DNA of 64,000 bases, from assembly GCA_003151475.1 (NCBI GenBank), contig PLXQ01000076.1:1-64000 (forward strand), in the 5' to 3' direction. Position 1 is the stretch's first letter. Every line of letters starts with the position of its first letter. This DNA comes from Acidimicrobiaceae bacterium (lineage in GTDB: Bacteria; Actinomycetota; Acidimicrobiia; Acidimicrobiales; UBA8190). The notes under the pieces are model-generated. The model was not told where the DNA came from. It saw only the letters and a list, made by a program, of their open reading frames with translations, and made no database searches. This document shows positions 26,349 through 35,704 of this stretch, one piece after another. The position numbers were made by a program, and so were the translations under genes.

Positions 26349-27598
26349 TTGCGGGTGACCTGGCCCCAGGCGACGCCCTTGTCGGCCTCGAAGTCCCGGG
26401 GAAGTCCGAGAATGCGTTCGGCCATCTGGTTGCGCAGGACCTCCGAGGTACCACCCTCGATGGTGTTGGCGCGCGCCCGCAGGAACGTCGTGGCCCGGGC
26501 CAGGGATTTCGAATCGTCGGGTGCCCAGGCGATACCGGCCATACCGTTGACGTCGACGGCGAAGTTCGAGCGTCGTTGGTTGTACTCGGCGTTGAACACC
26601 TTGTTCACCGCCCCCTCGGGCCCCGGTTGCTGGCCCCGCATGCGGGCCGAATTGGCACGGAAAGCCGTGATCTCCTTCACTTCCGATTCGATGTAGAACT
26701 GGGCCAAGCTCTGACGGACGCGCCGATCGGTCCTGTCGGGGATCTGATCGAGATAGGACTGCCAGGCGTCGCGGCGGACGCCGCCGCTGAACGAAACCGG
26801 GTCGAGAGACACCCCGGCCAGCGCCATTCGTTCGTTCATCAAAGTGGTGCGGGCGCAGCGCCATCCGTCTCCCACATCACCCACCCGGTTGGCGTCGGGG
26901 ATGCGGACGTCGGTCAGGAAGACCTCATTGAATTCCGAGGAGCCTGTCATCTGCCTGAGGGGCCGAATGTCGACTCCCGGCGATTTCATATCGAGGATGA
27001 AGTAGGAGAGGCCTTCATGCTTGGGGACGTCGGGGTCACTGCGGGCCAGGAGCATGCCGAAGGCGGCGAACTGGGCGATGGTCGTCCACACCTTCTGGCC
27101 GTTCACCACCCACTCATCGCCGTCACGCACGGCGCGCGTGGACAGAGACGCCAGGTCTGAACCGGAACCGGGTTCGGAGAAGAGCTGGCACCAGATCTCC
27201 TCGGCCGAGAGAATCTTGCGCAGGTAGCGCTCCTTCTGGGCTTCGGTGCCGTGCTCGATGAGGGTGGGGCCGGCCAGACCCACTCCGAGGAGATTGATCG
27301 AGACGGTGGGAAGCCGGTAACGGACGAGCTCCGAGCGGATCACCTGTTGCATCCAGGTCTCGCCCGACAGTCCGCCGTGCTCCTTGGGCCACAGGGGCGC
27401 CGCGTAGGGGCTGCGTCCGATGGTCCCCTGCCAGGCAAACGGATTGAAGTTGTTGTCGGCTCTCAGCCGCTCCAGTCCGGCGTCGTCCCCCGCTTCGGCC
27501 AGGTCCATCCACGTGGCGGGAAGTGCGTCCCCGAGCCAGGTGCGGAACTCGGTCCGGAACGCCGTACGTTCCGGGGTGTCCTCGATCTCCCACCGCAT
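26345..27598 (-). CDS. Acyl-CoA dehydrogenase
   Basis: A 417-residue FAD enzyme that makes 2,3-enoyl-CoA. Landmarks are PLWPKEHGG, EEIWCQLFSEPGSGSD (FAD/substrate loop), EWVVNGQKVWTT and the C-terminal FAD signature GGTSEVLRNQMAERILGLP. The ATG at 27598 is chosen over an upstream in-frame codon because it has GGAGGGAG eight bases before. It is clearly paralogous to the dehydrogenase at 38844, sharing long identical stretches. The hotdog gene follows with a TTGA overlap. Confidence 0.9.
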   Translation of the reverse strand: MRWEIEDTPERTAFRTEFRTWLGDALPATWMDLAEAGDDAGLERLRADNNFNPFAWQGTIGRSPYAAPLWPKEHGGLSGETWMQQVIRSELVRYRLPTVSINLLGVGLAGPTLIEHGTEAQKERYLRKILSAEEIWCQLFSEPGSGSDLASLSTRAVRDGDEWVVNGQKVWTTIAQFAAFGMLLARSDPDVPKHEGLSYFILDMKSPGVDIRPLRQMTGSSEFNEVFLTDVRIPDANRVGDVGDGWRCARTTLMNERMALAGVSLDPVSFSGGVRRDAWQSYLDQIPDRTDRRVRQSLAQFYIESEVKEITAFRANSARMRGQQPGPEGAVNKVFNAEYNQRRSNFAVDVNGMAGIAWAPDDSKSLARATTFLRARANTIEGGTSEVLRNQMAERILGLPRDFEADKGVAWGQVTRN

Positions 27599-27725
27599 GG
27601 TCCTGCTCCCTCCGTCACGACTTTTCGGCGATGACGACGATTCCATCGCGCTCGTGAGCAGCTTAGGGGAGCCCTTCTGAGACCGACCAGCGGCCGCCCC
27701 GCCTCGCCCGACTGTCGCCGGGAGA

Positions 27726-28667
27726 TCAGTGTGTGGCCGAGAAAACCCGGGTGAGGCGAGAGGCGTCGAGCCCCAACAGCTTTCTCCGCCGGGTCAAGAC
27801 GTCGTCCATGAAGTCCCGGCCGTTCGGGAGGTAGCGCAAGATGTCGGCCTGAGCCTGCGGTCGCGGCAGCATCCAGGAGTGGCCTCCCGGCACCCAGACC
27901 ACGGGCCGGTGTACGAGGGCCGAGAACTCCTGGGCGCAGGCGGCGTTCACGATGCGGTCGAAACACCCCCAGATGGGAAGGACAGGGACGTCCTCGTCGA
28001 CGATGTGGCGGACGCCGGGGCGGAGATCGATGGCCATGAGCATGGAGCCCACGGGCAGGGAGCGGCCCATGGTGCGCAGGTTGCGACGGGCATCGGGCCA
28101 CAGTCCGCGCAATGTGGAGGGAAGGCGCCGTCCGATGAGGACGCCCGGCGTGTCGAGCATGACCGCCACCATGAGGTCGGCCACGCCGGCCACGTCGGGA
28201 AGGAGGGGCGAGATCAAAGTGACGAGCAGGCCGCGGCGGTGCTTCCACTCGGGAGTGGCCGCTCCGTCGCGGTAGATGATGCCCAGGGTGCGCTCGGGGT
28301 GGGCGTCGGCGAATTCCACCGCCACGGCGCCCCCCATGGAGTGACCGAGAAGCACCACCTGGTCGATCCCCAAGTGGTCGAGGAGCCGGGCAATCTCGTT
28401 GGTCAGCTCCCGGATGGAAACCCGCTCCCACGGCAGGGGTTCACTTCCGGCGAATCCGGGAAGGTTGGGATTGACGACGCGCCAACCGAGCGTCTCGGCC
28501 AGGTGTATCGATTCGCGCCAGTACATGCCGCCGCCGGCGAAGTAGCCGTGCAAGTTGACGGCCCAAATGGGTGGACTGCCGGGACCCTCGGGGCCGCAGG
28601 CGTCCTCGTTGTCGGTCACGGCGTAGCGCATGCGGCGATCGTCGAGCATGAGCTTGCCCGGGATCAT
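27726..28667 (-). CDS. Alpha/beta-fold hydrolase
   Basis: A 313-residue predicted serine hydrolase. The oxyanion strand NLHGYFAGG, nucleophile elbow GHSMGG, acid GCFDRIV and His in PGGHSWMLP are all present, so the catalytic triad looks complete. Substrate unknown; ester or lactone hydrolysis is typical. The frame is open further upstream (GTG 28823 with GGAG, ATG 28793), but those 52 residues look non-coding; the ATG at 28667 starts just before the conserved KLMLDDRRMRYAV segment. The start is therefore uncertain. Confidence 0.8.
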   Translation of the reverse strand: MIPGKLMLDDRRMRYAVTDNEDACGPEGPGSPPIWAVNLHGYFAGGGMYWRESIHLAETLGWRVVNPNLPGFAGSEPLPWERVSIRELTNEIARLLDHLGIDQVVLLGHSMGGAVAVEFADAHPERTLGIIYRDGAATPEWKHRRGLLVTLISPLLPDVAGVADLMVAVMLDTPGVLIGRRLPSTLRGLWPDARRNLRTMGRSLPVGSMLMAIDLRPGVRHIVDEDVPVLPIWGCFDRIVNAACAQEFSALVHRPVVWVPGGHSWMLPRPQAQADILRYLPNGRDFMDDVLTRRRKLLGLDASRLTRVFSATH

Positions 28668-28847
28668 GCCGACGGCCCGTTGGCGATCGCCTGTTCCGCG
28701 CGCGCACAGAGAGATCTTGGTTGTGCGCTGGGCTGTGGGAGACCGGTGGGTCCGGTCCCGGCCCGCGGGCGAGGTAAGTGCAGGAACGCGCATAGTGACA
28801 GCCTTCGAGGCTACCGCAGCCACCCCGCTTATCTCCGGGATGTGGGT

Positions 28848-29822
28848 TCAGGCCCCTGCCGCCACCGCTGTGGCCCGGGCCAGCGCGTCGGTGGCTTCGG
28901 CGACGAAACGGTGGACGAGGTCGCCGGCCGGAAGCAGCTCGTGAATGGCACCGACCCCCTGACCCGCCGGGTAGCACTCACGGGTGGGATCGACCTCGAC
29001 CGTCGTGGCATCACCACCGAGGTGGAACGCCTTTTCGGCCATGGACCGCCCGAGCTGGCCGGGGAAGCGTTCGAGTTCGTCCGGGTGCTCGTCGTAGTAC
29101 GCCGTATAGCTGTTGCGGACCACGCGCATCGTCTTGCCCGAATACGCCCGGCTGATGGTGGTGCCGTCTTCGGCCGTGGCCAGGAGCGCGTCCTTGTAGC
29201 CGAGGACGGCCCGGGCTTCGGGAGTGGCGATGAAGCGTGTGCCGACCCAGACGCCGTCGGCCCCGAGGCTCAGCGCGGCCGCCAGGCCCCGTCCGTCGGA
29301 AATGCCGCCGGCGGCCACCACCGGAACCCGGTCGCCCACGGCGTCGACGATCTGGGGGACGAGAGGCATGGTGGCGATCAAGCCGGTGTGACCACCGGCT
29401 TCGGTGCCCTGGGCCACCACGATGTCGCATCCGGCGTCGACGGCGCGCCGGGCGTGGTCGACGCGGCCGCACATGTTGATGACGAGCAGACCGTGGCGAT
29501 GGCAGAGCTCCACCACCTCGAGGGGAATGCCGAGTCCGGCCACGAACACCGACGCACCGCCCTCGATGATTTTCTCCACCTGGGCGACCATGCCGCCGGG
29601 CATGGCCGTGAGGAGGTCGACACCGAACGGCTTGGCCGTGAGCTCGCGCACCTTGCGCATCTCCTGCACCATGCCCTCGGTCGACATGGTGGAGGCGCCC
29701 AAGCATCCGAAGCCCCCGGCCTCGGACACGGCGGCGACGAGGCCGTGATAGGAGACGCCGCCCATGCCGGCCAGCATGACGGGGTGCTCGATGTCGAGCA
29801 TCTGGGTAAGTCGTGTGCGCAT
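28848..29822 (-). CDS. Nitronate monooxygenase-like FMN enzyme
   Basis: A 324-residue FMN TIM-barrel protein of the NMO/2-nitropropane dioxygenase family. It shows HPVMLAGMGGVSYHGLVAAVSEAGGFG at the N-terminus (residues 13-39), the flavin-site segment AQGTEAGGHTG, VVAAGGISDGRGLAAALSLGADGVW and GTRFIATPEA. The His in GGHTG is the proposed catalytic base of class I/II enzymes. The physiological substrate could be a nitronate or another oxidisable acid. ATG with the strong ribosome site GGGGAGG. Confidence 0.85.
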   Translation of the reverse strand: MRTRLTQMLDIEHPVMLAGMGGVSYHGLVAAVSEAGGFGCLGASTMSTEGMVQEMRKVRELTAKPFGVDLLTAMPGGMVAQVEKIIEGGASVFVAGLGIPLEVVELCHRHGLLVINMCGRVDHARRAVDAGCDIVVAQGTEAGGHTGLIATMPLVPQIVDAVGDRVPVVAAGGISDGRGLAAALSLGADGVWVGTRFIATPEARAVLGYKDALLATAEDGTTISRAYSGKTMRVVRNSYTAYYDEHPDELERFPGQLGRSMAEKAFHLGGDATTVEVDPTRECYPAGQGVGAIHELLPAGDLVHRFVAEATDALARATAVAAGA

Positions 29823-29895
29823 GAGTTGCCTCCCCTGGAAAACGACAGTCTTAGTGGGGCGACGCCGCGGGCGCCACCGGCGGGCTCCGGCCGCG

Positions 29896-29901
29896 TAGCC
29901 T
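29896..29901 (+). promoter_or_regulatory. Leaderless-type -10 hexamer of the GH31 gene
   Basis: TAGCCT, 8 bases before the ATG at 29910. Confidence 0.45.
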
Positions 29902-29909
29902 CGCCATCC

Positions 29910-32555
29910 ATGGTTGACCTGCGTCTGTCGTACCGCCGGGCCCTCGCCCGGATACGGCTGGTGGCCCGTACCGTCACTGAGCTCGGCCTTCCCACCGTCG
30001 GCCTGGTGGCGACCAACTCCGTTCGCCGCCAGATCGTGCAATGGAGGAGCTCGTATGGTCGCGGCCACCTCGGCGTCGGTCAGATGCCGGGTCGTGTTGT
30101 CGAGGTCATTACCGACGACAGCGGTGCCCGGGTCGTGTTCGAGGAGGCCGAGCTCGAGGTCCGTTTTCTCGCCAGCGATGTCGTTCGGTTGTCGTGGGGC
30201 CCGGGGCCGGAGCCGGTTCCCTACGCTTTGGCCGGAGACGTGGTCTGGCCCACGCCGGACGTGGTCTCGAGAACCCTCGCCGACGGACGGCTCCTGCTGC
30301 GCAGCACCGAGTTGGTGGTCTCTGTCGACAGAGAGGGCTCGGTGCGGTTGTTGCGACCCGACGGAACCGTTCTCCGCACGGAGGCGCCTCCGGTCCGCCA
30401 CGGCGATGGCTGGCAGCTACGACACAACATGCGGCCCGGCGAGCGCTTCGGGGGACTGGGGGAGCAGTCGGCCGGCGTCGACCTGCGCGGTGGGCGCTTC
30501 ATCTTGTGGAACACCGATGCCGGGGGTTCGTGGAGCTCGGGGCAGGGGCCTCTCTATCTGGGGATCCCGGTGGTCCTGGGGACGCACCCCGATGGTGACA
30601 CACTCACGTTCTACGAGAATTCCACCCGCAGCGAATTCTCCTTCGGTGTCTCTGTCGATGGCCCCGAGACGCCGAACGTGCGACTTGTGCGCCGTCGGGC
30701 CGGGGGTACGGCCACGGTCGGATTCGCCGGCGGGCTGTTGCGCCATTACGTCATGGTGGGAGAGGCCTCGCACCTCCTTGACCGCTACACGGAGCTCACC
30801 GGCCGTCCGGCGCTGCCACCGCGGTGGGCTCTCGGCTATCACCAGAGTCGGTGGGGCTACAAGACCGAAGCTGATGTACGCCAGGTTGTCGGCGGGTACC
30901 AGGCCCTCGGCGTTCCGCTTAGTGCCGTGCACTTGGACATCGACTACATGGACGGGTACCGGGTCTTCACCTTCGACCGCTCCCGATTCCCCGATCCCGC
31001 GGCACTGGCCTCTGAGATAGCGGAGTCGGGGGTACGGATCGTCACCATCGTCGACCCCGGCGTGAAGGTGGACCCCGACTATGACGTCTACGGCGAGGGT
31101 CTTAAAGATGGTCGCTTCTGTGTCGACGAGAGCGGCCGTCTCGTCGAAGGAGTGGTGTGGCCGGGCCGGGTGGCGTTCCCGGACTTCACTTCTCCGGCGA
31201 CACGGGCGTGGTGGGCCGCCAGGTACCGGTTCCTGACCGACGCCGGCGTGGCCGGTATCTGGCATGACATGAACGAGCCGACCTCGATCTCGCTTCTGGG
31301 AGACCCATCGCTGCCATTGTCGACGCGCCATGACTTCGACGGACGCGGCGGAGACCACGCCGAGGGCCACAACCTGTACGGCCTCCTCATGAACCGGGCC
31401 GGCTACGAGGGCTTGCGCCAGGCGCGTCCCGACCGTCGGCCCTTCATCGTGTCGCGTTCGGGCTGGGCCGGCATGCAGCGCTGGGCGTGGAACTGGACCG
31501 GAGACGTGTCCACCACCTGGGCATCAATGCGCCAGCAGATGGCGACGGTGATGGGCCTCGGGCTGTCGGGCGTGCCGTATTCGGGTCCCGACATCGGTGG
31601 TTTCAGCGGGGTGCCCGAAGACGAGCTCTACGTCCGCTGGTTGCAGATGAGCGTGCTGCTGCCGTACTGCCGGACCCACTCTGTGCTCGGAGCTCCCCCG
31701 CGTGAGCCGTGGCGTTTCGACGAGCCGACACGCAGTGTCATCGTGGGGTGGCTGCGACTGCGCTACCGGTTGCTGCCGTACCTGTACACGCTGGCCCACC
31801 AGGCGTCGGCCAGCGGTGCGCCGCTCGTTCGGCCCTTGTGGTGGCCGGCCACGGGGACCGGGGGCGAAGAAGTCGCCTCTGGAACGGCGAGCGACGAGGA
31901 AGAGAGAGGCGAGGGGGACGACGCCTTCCTGCTCGGCGACGCGCTGCTGGTGGCGCCGATCACGGTTCCCGGTGCGACCGAAAGGACTCTGGCACTGCCA
32001 CCGGGCCGCTGGAGCAGCCTGTGGGCCGACGATGGCGCCAACCTGGAGGGGGGCACGGTGGTCCGTCTGAGTGCGCCCGCCGGTCGGATCCCCCTTCTCG
32101 TGCGCGCCGGATCGGTGATCGCTCTCGACGACGGGTGGACCGGCCCCGCTGGGCAGTGTCGGATCGATGCCGACGGCGATCTCGAGGCCGCCTCGGCGCC
32201 GGCTCTCGGCCTCGATCACGCGCCGGTGCGTCTGGCCTTTCACTGCTGGCCTACAGAGGGCGGCGAGGCCGCCGGCACCTGCAGCGACGATGCCGGCGAC
32301 GGTGACGGCCCGGTGCGCCACGACACGCTTCAATTGAGAGGGGCGGTCGACGGTGCGACGGCGGTGTTCACGTGGGAGCGCCAGGGCGACTTTCCCTCTC
32401 CGGAGGCGGTGAGGGTGGTACTCCACGGTTTCACCGCCGACGGGGCTGAGGCCGACGGCACCGCGGTCACGGTGACCGGCTCGTCGGCTGAGTGCCCGCC
32501 GTTCCGTGAGCTCGTGTTCAGGGGAGTGCGACCCGCTCAGGGGACGCGGCGGTGA
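29910..32555 (+). CDS. Glycoside hydrolase family 31 (alpha-glucosidase/alpha-xylosidase type)
   Basis: An 881-residue retaining alpha-glycosidase. Domain order is an N-terminal beta-sandwich (to about residue 300), the (beta/alpha)8 barrel and C-terminal beta domains. The nucleophile is D453 in WHDMNEP and the acid/base D532 in WTGDVSTTW; WALGYHQSRWGYKT and LDIDYMDGYRVFTFD mark subsites. No signal peptide is visible, so the enzyme is cytosolic. A very long open frame upstream is spurious. The start is fixed by a TAGCCT hexamer 8 bases upstream. The stop overlaps the next GTG (GTGA). Confidence 0.92.
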   Translation: MVDLRLSYRRALARIRLVARTVTELGLPTVGLVATNSVRRQIVQWRSSYGRGHLGVGQMPGRVVEVITDDSGARVVFEEAELEVRFLASDVVRLSWGPGPEPVPYALAGDVVWPTPDVVSRTLADGRLLLRSTELVVSVDREGSVRLLRPDGTVLRTEAPPVRHGDGWQLRHNMRPGERFGGLGEQSAGVDLRGGRFILWNTDAGGSWSSGQGPLYLGIPVVLGTHPDGDTLTFYENSTRSEFSFGVSVDGPETPNVRLVRRRAGGTATVGFAGGLLRHYVMVGEASHLLDRYTELTGRPALPPRWALGYHQSRWGYKTEADVRQVVGGYQALGVPLSAVHLDIDYMDGYRVFTFDRSRFPDPAALASEIAESGVRIVTIVDPGVKVDPDYDVYGEGLKDGRFCVDESGRLVEGVVWPGRVAFPDFTSPATRAWWAARYRFLTDAGVAGIWHDMNEPTSISLLGDPSLPLSTRHDFDGRGGDHAEGHNLYGLLMNRAGYEGLRQARPDRRPFIVSRSGWAGMQRWAWNWTGDVSTTWASMRQQMATVMGLGLSGVPYSGPDIGGFSGVPEDELYVRWLQMSVLLPYCRTHSVLGAPPREPWRFDEPTRSVIVGWLRLRYRLLPYLYTLAHQASASGAPLVRPLWWPATGTGGEEVASGTASDEEERGEGDDAFLLGDALLVAPITVPGATERTLALPPGRWSSLWADDGANLEGGTVVRLSAPAGRIPLLVRAGSVIALDDGWTGPAGQCRIDADGDLEAASAPALGLDHAPVRLAFHCWPTEGGEAAGTCSDDAGDGDGPVRHDTLQLRGAVDGATAVFTWERQGDFPSPEAVRVVLHGFTADGAEADGTAVTVTGSSAECPPFRELVFRGVRPAQGTRR

Positions 32556-33151
32556 TCCTTCGCAAGAGTGCACGTCAGGTCGTGCCCCCGGAACGAATCG
32601 AGCTCCCCGGCGGCTATGTGCTGCGGCGGATGACCGTGCGCGATGCCCCAGCGCTGTCCGTGGCGGCCAGCGAGAGCATCGAGCATCTGCGTCCGTGGAT
32701 GCCGTGGGCCACCCCCGAAGGGGTCTCGGTCGAAGCCCAAAGCCTGCGGATGTCCGGTCCGGCGTGGTCGTGGACGCCCGACAGTGATTACGGGTACGGC
32801 GTCTTCGTGGCCGACGGCAGGTTGGTGGGAGCCCTCGGAGTCCATCGCCGGGTGGGCCCGGGGGCGCTCGAAATCGGGTACTGGGTCCACGCCGACCACA
32901 TCCGACGCGGCATCGCCACCGAGTCGGCACGGGCGCTCACCGATGTTGGACTGGCCTTGCCCGGTATCCGGCGCATGGAGATCCACTGTGATGCCGCCAA
33001 CGTGGCCAGCGCGGCGGTGCCGACCAAGCTGGGTTACCGGCTGGTGGGGTCAGAAGACCACGAGCCCGAATCTCCGGGCGAAGAGGGACGACGTCTCATC
33101 TGGGTGATGTACGAGCGCGAATGGAAGACAGCGCAGCGGCAGAACCGATAG
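32552..33151 (+). CDS. GNAT-family N-acetyltransferase (RimJ/RimL-like)
   Basis: A 199-residue acetyltransferase. The acetyl-CoA loop appears as RRGIATESARAL, preceded by LEIGYWVHADHI and followed by IEIHCDAANVASAAVPTKLGY, the pattern of RimJ/RimL protein-alanine acetyltransferases and related enzymes. Substrate unknown. The GTG start overlaps the GH31 stop, so translation is coupled even though a functional link is not obvious. Confidence 0.82.
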   Translation: MILRKSARQVVPPERIELPGGYVLRRMTVRDAPALSVAASESIEHLRPWMPWATPEGVSVEAQSLRMSGPAWSWTPDSDYGYGVFVADGRLVGALGVHRRVGPGALEIGYWVHADHIRRGIATESARALTDVGLALPGIRRMEIHCDAANVASAAVPTKLGYRLVGSEDHEPESPGEEGRRLIWVMYEREWKTAQRQNR

Positions 33152-33166
33152 GCCGGGATCGGTTCG

Positions 33167-34978
33167 TCACCCGCCGGCGGCTCCTGGTTCCCCGGGCCCG
33201 GCCACAGGAGGTCCGGTCCCCGAGAGTGGGGTCCCGGCGGGTCCGGTCCCAGCGGGTCCGGTCGCACCGGGTCCGGCGGCGCCGGGCCCGAGGGCGACCA
33301 CCGCTTCGTCCACGGAGGCAAAGAGATGGTCCCGACCGATTCGATCGAGGAGGCCACTGCGGGCCAGGTGCAATTGTGCGCTCGGCGTCGGCCGGGCCAC
33401 GGCGACGGTCACGTGGGTGCGGGCGAGGTTGTCGAGCATCTCAGTCAGCGCCCGGGTGCCGGTGAAGTCGATGTCACCCATGGCCACGGCGTCGAGGACG
33501 AGAAGATGGGGGGCGGGCACGGCCTGGGCCAGGACGGCGTGGACGCGTAGGCGGAAGAAGCCGGCATTGGCGAAATAGAGCGAAGCGCCGAAGAAGAAGA
33601 CGACGACGCCGGGGACGCAGGCGGCGGCGTTCGGATTCTCTACGGGCTCCCAGCTGGTCGTGTCGGGGATGCGACCGAGGACGAAGTTCTTGGGGCGGGC
33701 GCTGCGGCGGGTGCGGTCGAGGACGGCGAGAACGACGGCGACGGCGATGCCCTGCTCCACCCCGACTAAGGCGACGACCACCAGTGTGACCAGGGCGAGA
33801 GCGAACTCCCAGATGTCGTAACGGGCGATACGCAGCAGGTCCTTGGCATGAAAGATGCGGGTGGCCACGAAGATGAGGACGGCGGCCAGGGTGGCGCGCG
33901 GCACATCGGTGAGGAGCACGGCGGCGGGGACAAGGGCCACGACGGCAACCGCCGCCCCGAGCCCGGCCGCCTGGGTGCGACCACCGGTGGAGGCCACGGC
34001 GGCCGTACGTGCCGGGCTGGCGTTGACGGCGAAAGACCCGAAGAGGCCGGAGAGGATGCTGCCGGCTCCGATGCCGACGAAGTCGCGGCCGACGTCGATC
34101 TCGTTGCCGCCCTGGGTGGCGAAGGCACTCGTCGTGGCGGCGGATTGGCTGACCACGACGAGGGCCACGACGGCGGCGACAGGCAGCACGCTGCCCACCG
34201 ACGACCACGAGAGGTCGGTCAGACCGACGTGGGGCGGGCCGTGGGCCACGGTACCGAGGATGGCGACGCCGCGGGCGTGGAGACCGGCGGCGGCCACCAC
34301 CACCGTCGAGACGATGAGCCCGATCAGGGCCCCGGGTACACGGCGGTTCAGGCGCTCGGCCGCCAGGACGATGGCGAAGACGGCCACGCCGATGGCCAGA
34401 GTCCATCCGTTGGTGGAACCGAGATGCCGGACGAGATCGGCGACCCGGTGGAGAGTGGTCCCCGAGGCCGACGGGATACCGAACAGATCGGCGAGCTGGT
34501 CGACGACGATGATCACGGCCACGCCGGCCAGGTACCCGGTGACGATCGGGGCCGAGAGGAATTCGGAGATCCAGCCCAGGCGAAGGACCCCCACCAGGAC
34601 CACGAGGACGCCGACCACCACCGCCAGGAGGCCGACCAGGACGATGTAGTGGGCCGAGCCGATTCCCGCCAGATGGCCGATGCCGACGGCGAAGAGGGGA
34701 GCGATGGTGGAGTCCGCCCCCACCGAAATAAGGGGGTTGGAGCCGAGGAGGGCGAAGGCCACGGAGCCGGCCACGAAGGCATAGAGGCCGGCGATGGGGG
34801 GCATCCCGGCCAGGCGGGCGGTGGCCAACTGCTCAGGCACGGCGATGGCCAGAAGCGTGACGCCGGCGACCAGGTCAGCGCCCAGCCACGCCCGTTGGTA
34901 GCCACGCATCGAGGAGGCCAACCAGGCGGGGAGACGCCGCCGGGCCGAGGCCGACGGTGTCGGCGACGGGGTGCTCAC
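33167..34978 (-). CDS. SulP-family anion transporter with STAS domain
   Basis: A 603-residue permease. The first 410 residues contain about 12 helices with the SulP landmarks LLAIAVPEQLATARLAGMPPIAGLYA, GSNPLISVGADSTIAP and GSFAVNASPARTA. The STAS domain follows (near residues 440-570), with LVLDAVAMGDIDFTGTRAL. Sulfate or bicarbonate is the likely substrate class. The last 35 residues are a Gly/Pro/Ala-rich tail coded by degenerate GGTCCGG-like units. GTG start 16 bases after the DUF503 stop. Confidence 0.88.
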   Translation of the reverse strand: MSTPSPTPSASARRRLPAWLASSMRGYQRAWLGADLVAGVTLLAIAVPEQLATARLAGMPPIAGLYAFVAGSVAFALLGSNPLISVGADSTIAPLFAVGIGHLAGIGSAHYIVLVGLLAVVVGVLVVLVGVLRLGWISEFLSAPIVTGYLAGVAVIIVVDQLADLFGIPSASGTTLHRVADLVRHLGSTNGWTLAIGVAVFAIVLAAERLNRRVPGALIGLIVSTVVVAAAGLHARGVAILGTVAHGPPHVGLTDLSWSSVGSVLPVAAVVALVVVSQSAATTSAFATQGGNEIDVGRDFVGIGAGSILSGLFGSFAVNASPARTAAVASTGGRTQAAGLGAAVAVVALVPAAVLLTDVPRATLAAVLIFVATRIFHAKDLLRIARYDIWEFALALVTLVVVALVGVEQGIAVAVVLAVLDRTRRSARPKNFVLGRIPDTTSWEPVENPNAAACVPGVVVFFFGASLYFANAGFFRLRVHAVLAQAVPAPHLLVLDAVAMGDIDFTGTRALTEMLDNLARTHVTVAVARPTPSAQLHLARSGLLDRIGRDHLFASVDEAVVALGPGAAGPGATGPAGTGPAGTPLSGTGPPVAGPGEPGAAGG

Positions 34979-34993
34979 CGTGGGAAGGAGCGA

Positions 34994-35287
34994 TCAGGGG
35001 TCCAGATCGAGCCAGTGTCGCGCGCACGACAGGACCGTGGCCCGGGGCTCGGACCAGACGAGGCGCTCGACGGTGTCGAGGATCTCGTCCACCCGGCCCG
35101 CCGTCGGGGCCACGACGGCGAATCCGAGGGCGGCGCGTTGGTGGAGGTCGTGGTGGTCCACCTCGGAGGCAGAGACGGCGAAGCGTCGTCGGGCGGTCTC
35201 GAGAAGATGACGGATGACGGAGCGCTTTTCCTTGAGCGAGCTGCACTCGGGCAGGTGCAGCTCGACTTCCATGACCGCCGCGTGCAC
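34994..35287 (-). CDS. DUF503 family protein
   Basis: A 97-residue protein with the DUF503 pattern: LHLPECSSLKEKRSVIRHLLETARRRFAVS near the N-terminus, then DLHQRAALGFAVVAP and VDEILDTVERLV. Family members are small ferredoxin-like folds often near ribosome-associated genes, but their role is unknown. GTG start three bases past the stop of the broken MerR gene, and 16 bases before the SulP gene. Confidence 0.82.
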   Translation of the reverse strand: MHAAVMEVELHLPECSSLKEKRSVIRHLLETARRRFAVSASEVDHHDLHQRAALGFAVVAPTAGRVDEILDTVERLVWSEPRATVLSCARHWLDLDP

Positions 35288-35289
35288 GA

Positions 35290-35702
35290 TCAGGTGACCG
35301 GCGCGGCGACGTCCGTGACGGGCAGGGCATGGCGCAGGGCACCCTGGAAGTGTTCGCAGTCAAAGACGTTGGCGCTCGGGCAGAGCAGGGCATGATCGAG
35401 CTGATCGGCGGTCGTCGTCAGGTGCCTGACCTGGGAGCGCAATTCGTCTCTCTTGCGCCGCACCAATGGCTTCCACGACGGATCGCCACCGGTGGCCAGG
35501 AGCATCTTGATCTCGGCCAGGCGGAAGCCGGCTGGCAGATGGCCACCACGGCCAGGGTGTTCAGGACGTCGGCCTGATACTGGCGCCGGAGGCCTTTGCG
35601 GTCGGTGCTCTCGATGATCCGCTCGCGCTCGTAGTAGCGGAGTGTCGAGGGCGGCATTCCCGATCGGGCCGCCACCTCGCCGATGTCGAGAAGTTCCGGC
35701 AC
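35290..35702 (-). pseudogene. MerR-family regulator broken by a one-base frameshift
   Basis: The N-terminal half reads as a normal MerR helix-turn-helix (GEVAARSGMPPSTLRYYERE, then GLRRQYQADVLNTLAVVAICQ). At about 35530 the frame is lost: the expected continuation GFRLAEIKMLL...KRDELRSQVRHLTTTADQLDHALLCPSANVFDCEHF lies in another frame and runs to the TGA at 35290. Two bases separate the two reading segments where three are needed, so one base is missing. Either the gene is inactivated, or this is a base-calling error, or less likely a recoding site. The GTG at 35702 has a leaderless-type TACCCT 8 bases upstream. If active, it would control itself and the divergent GMC operon. Confidence 0.8.
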
Positions 35703-35704
35703 TG

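Noticed and set aside
27729-29909. Open frame of over 2 kb ahead of the GH31 domain
   Set aside because: It lies opposite two clear minus-strand genes and has shadow composition; GH31 begins at 29910.
33200-33300. GGTCCGG-rich stretch as a possible repeat element
   Set aside because: It codes for the Gly/Pro-rich tail of SulP; spacing is irregular and there are no spacers.
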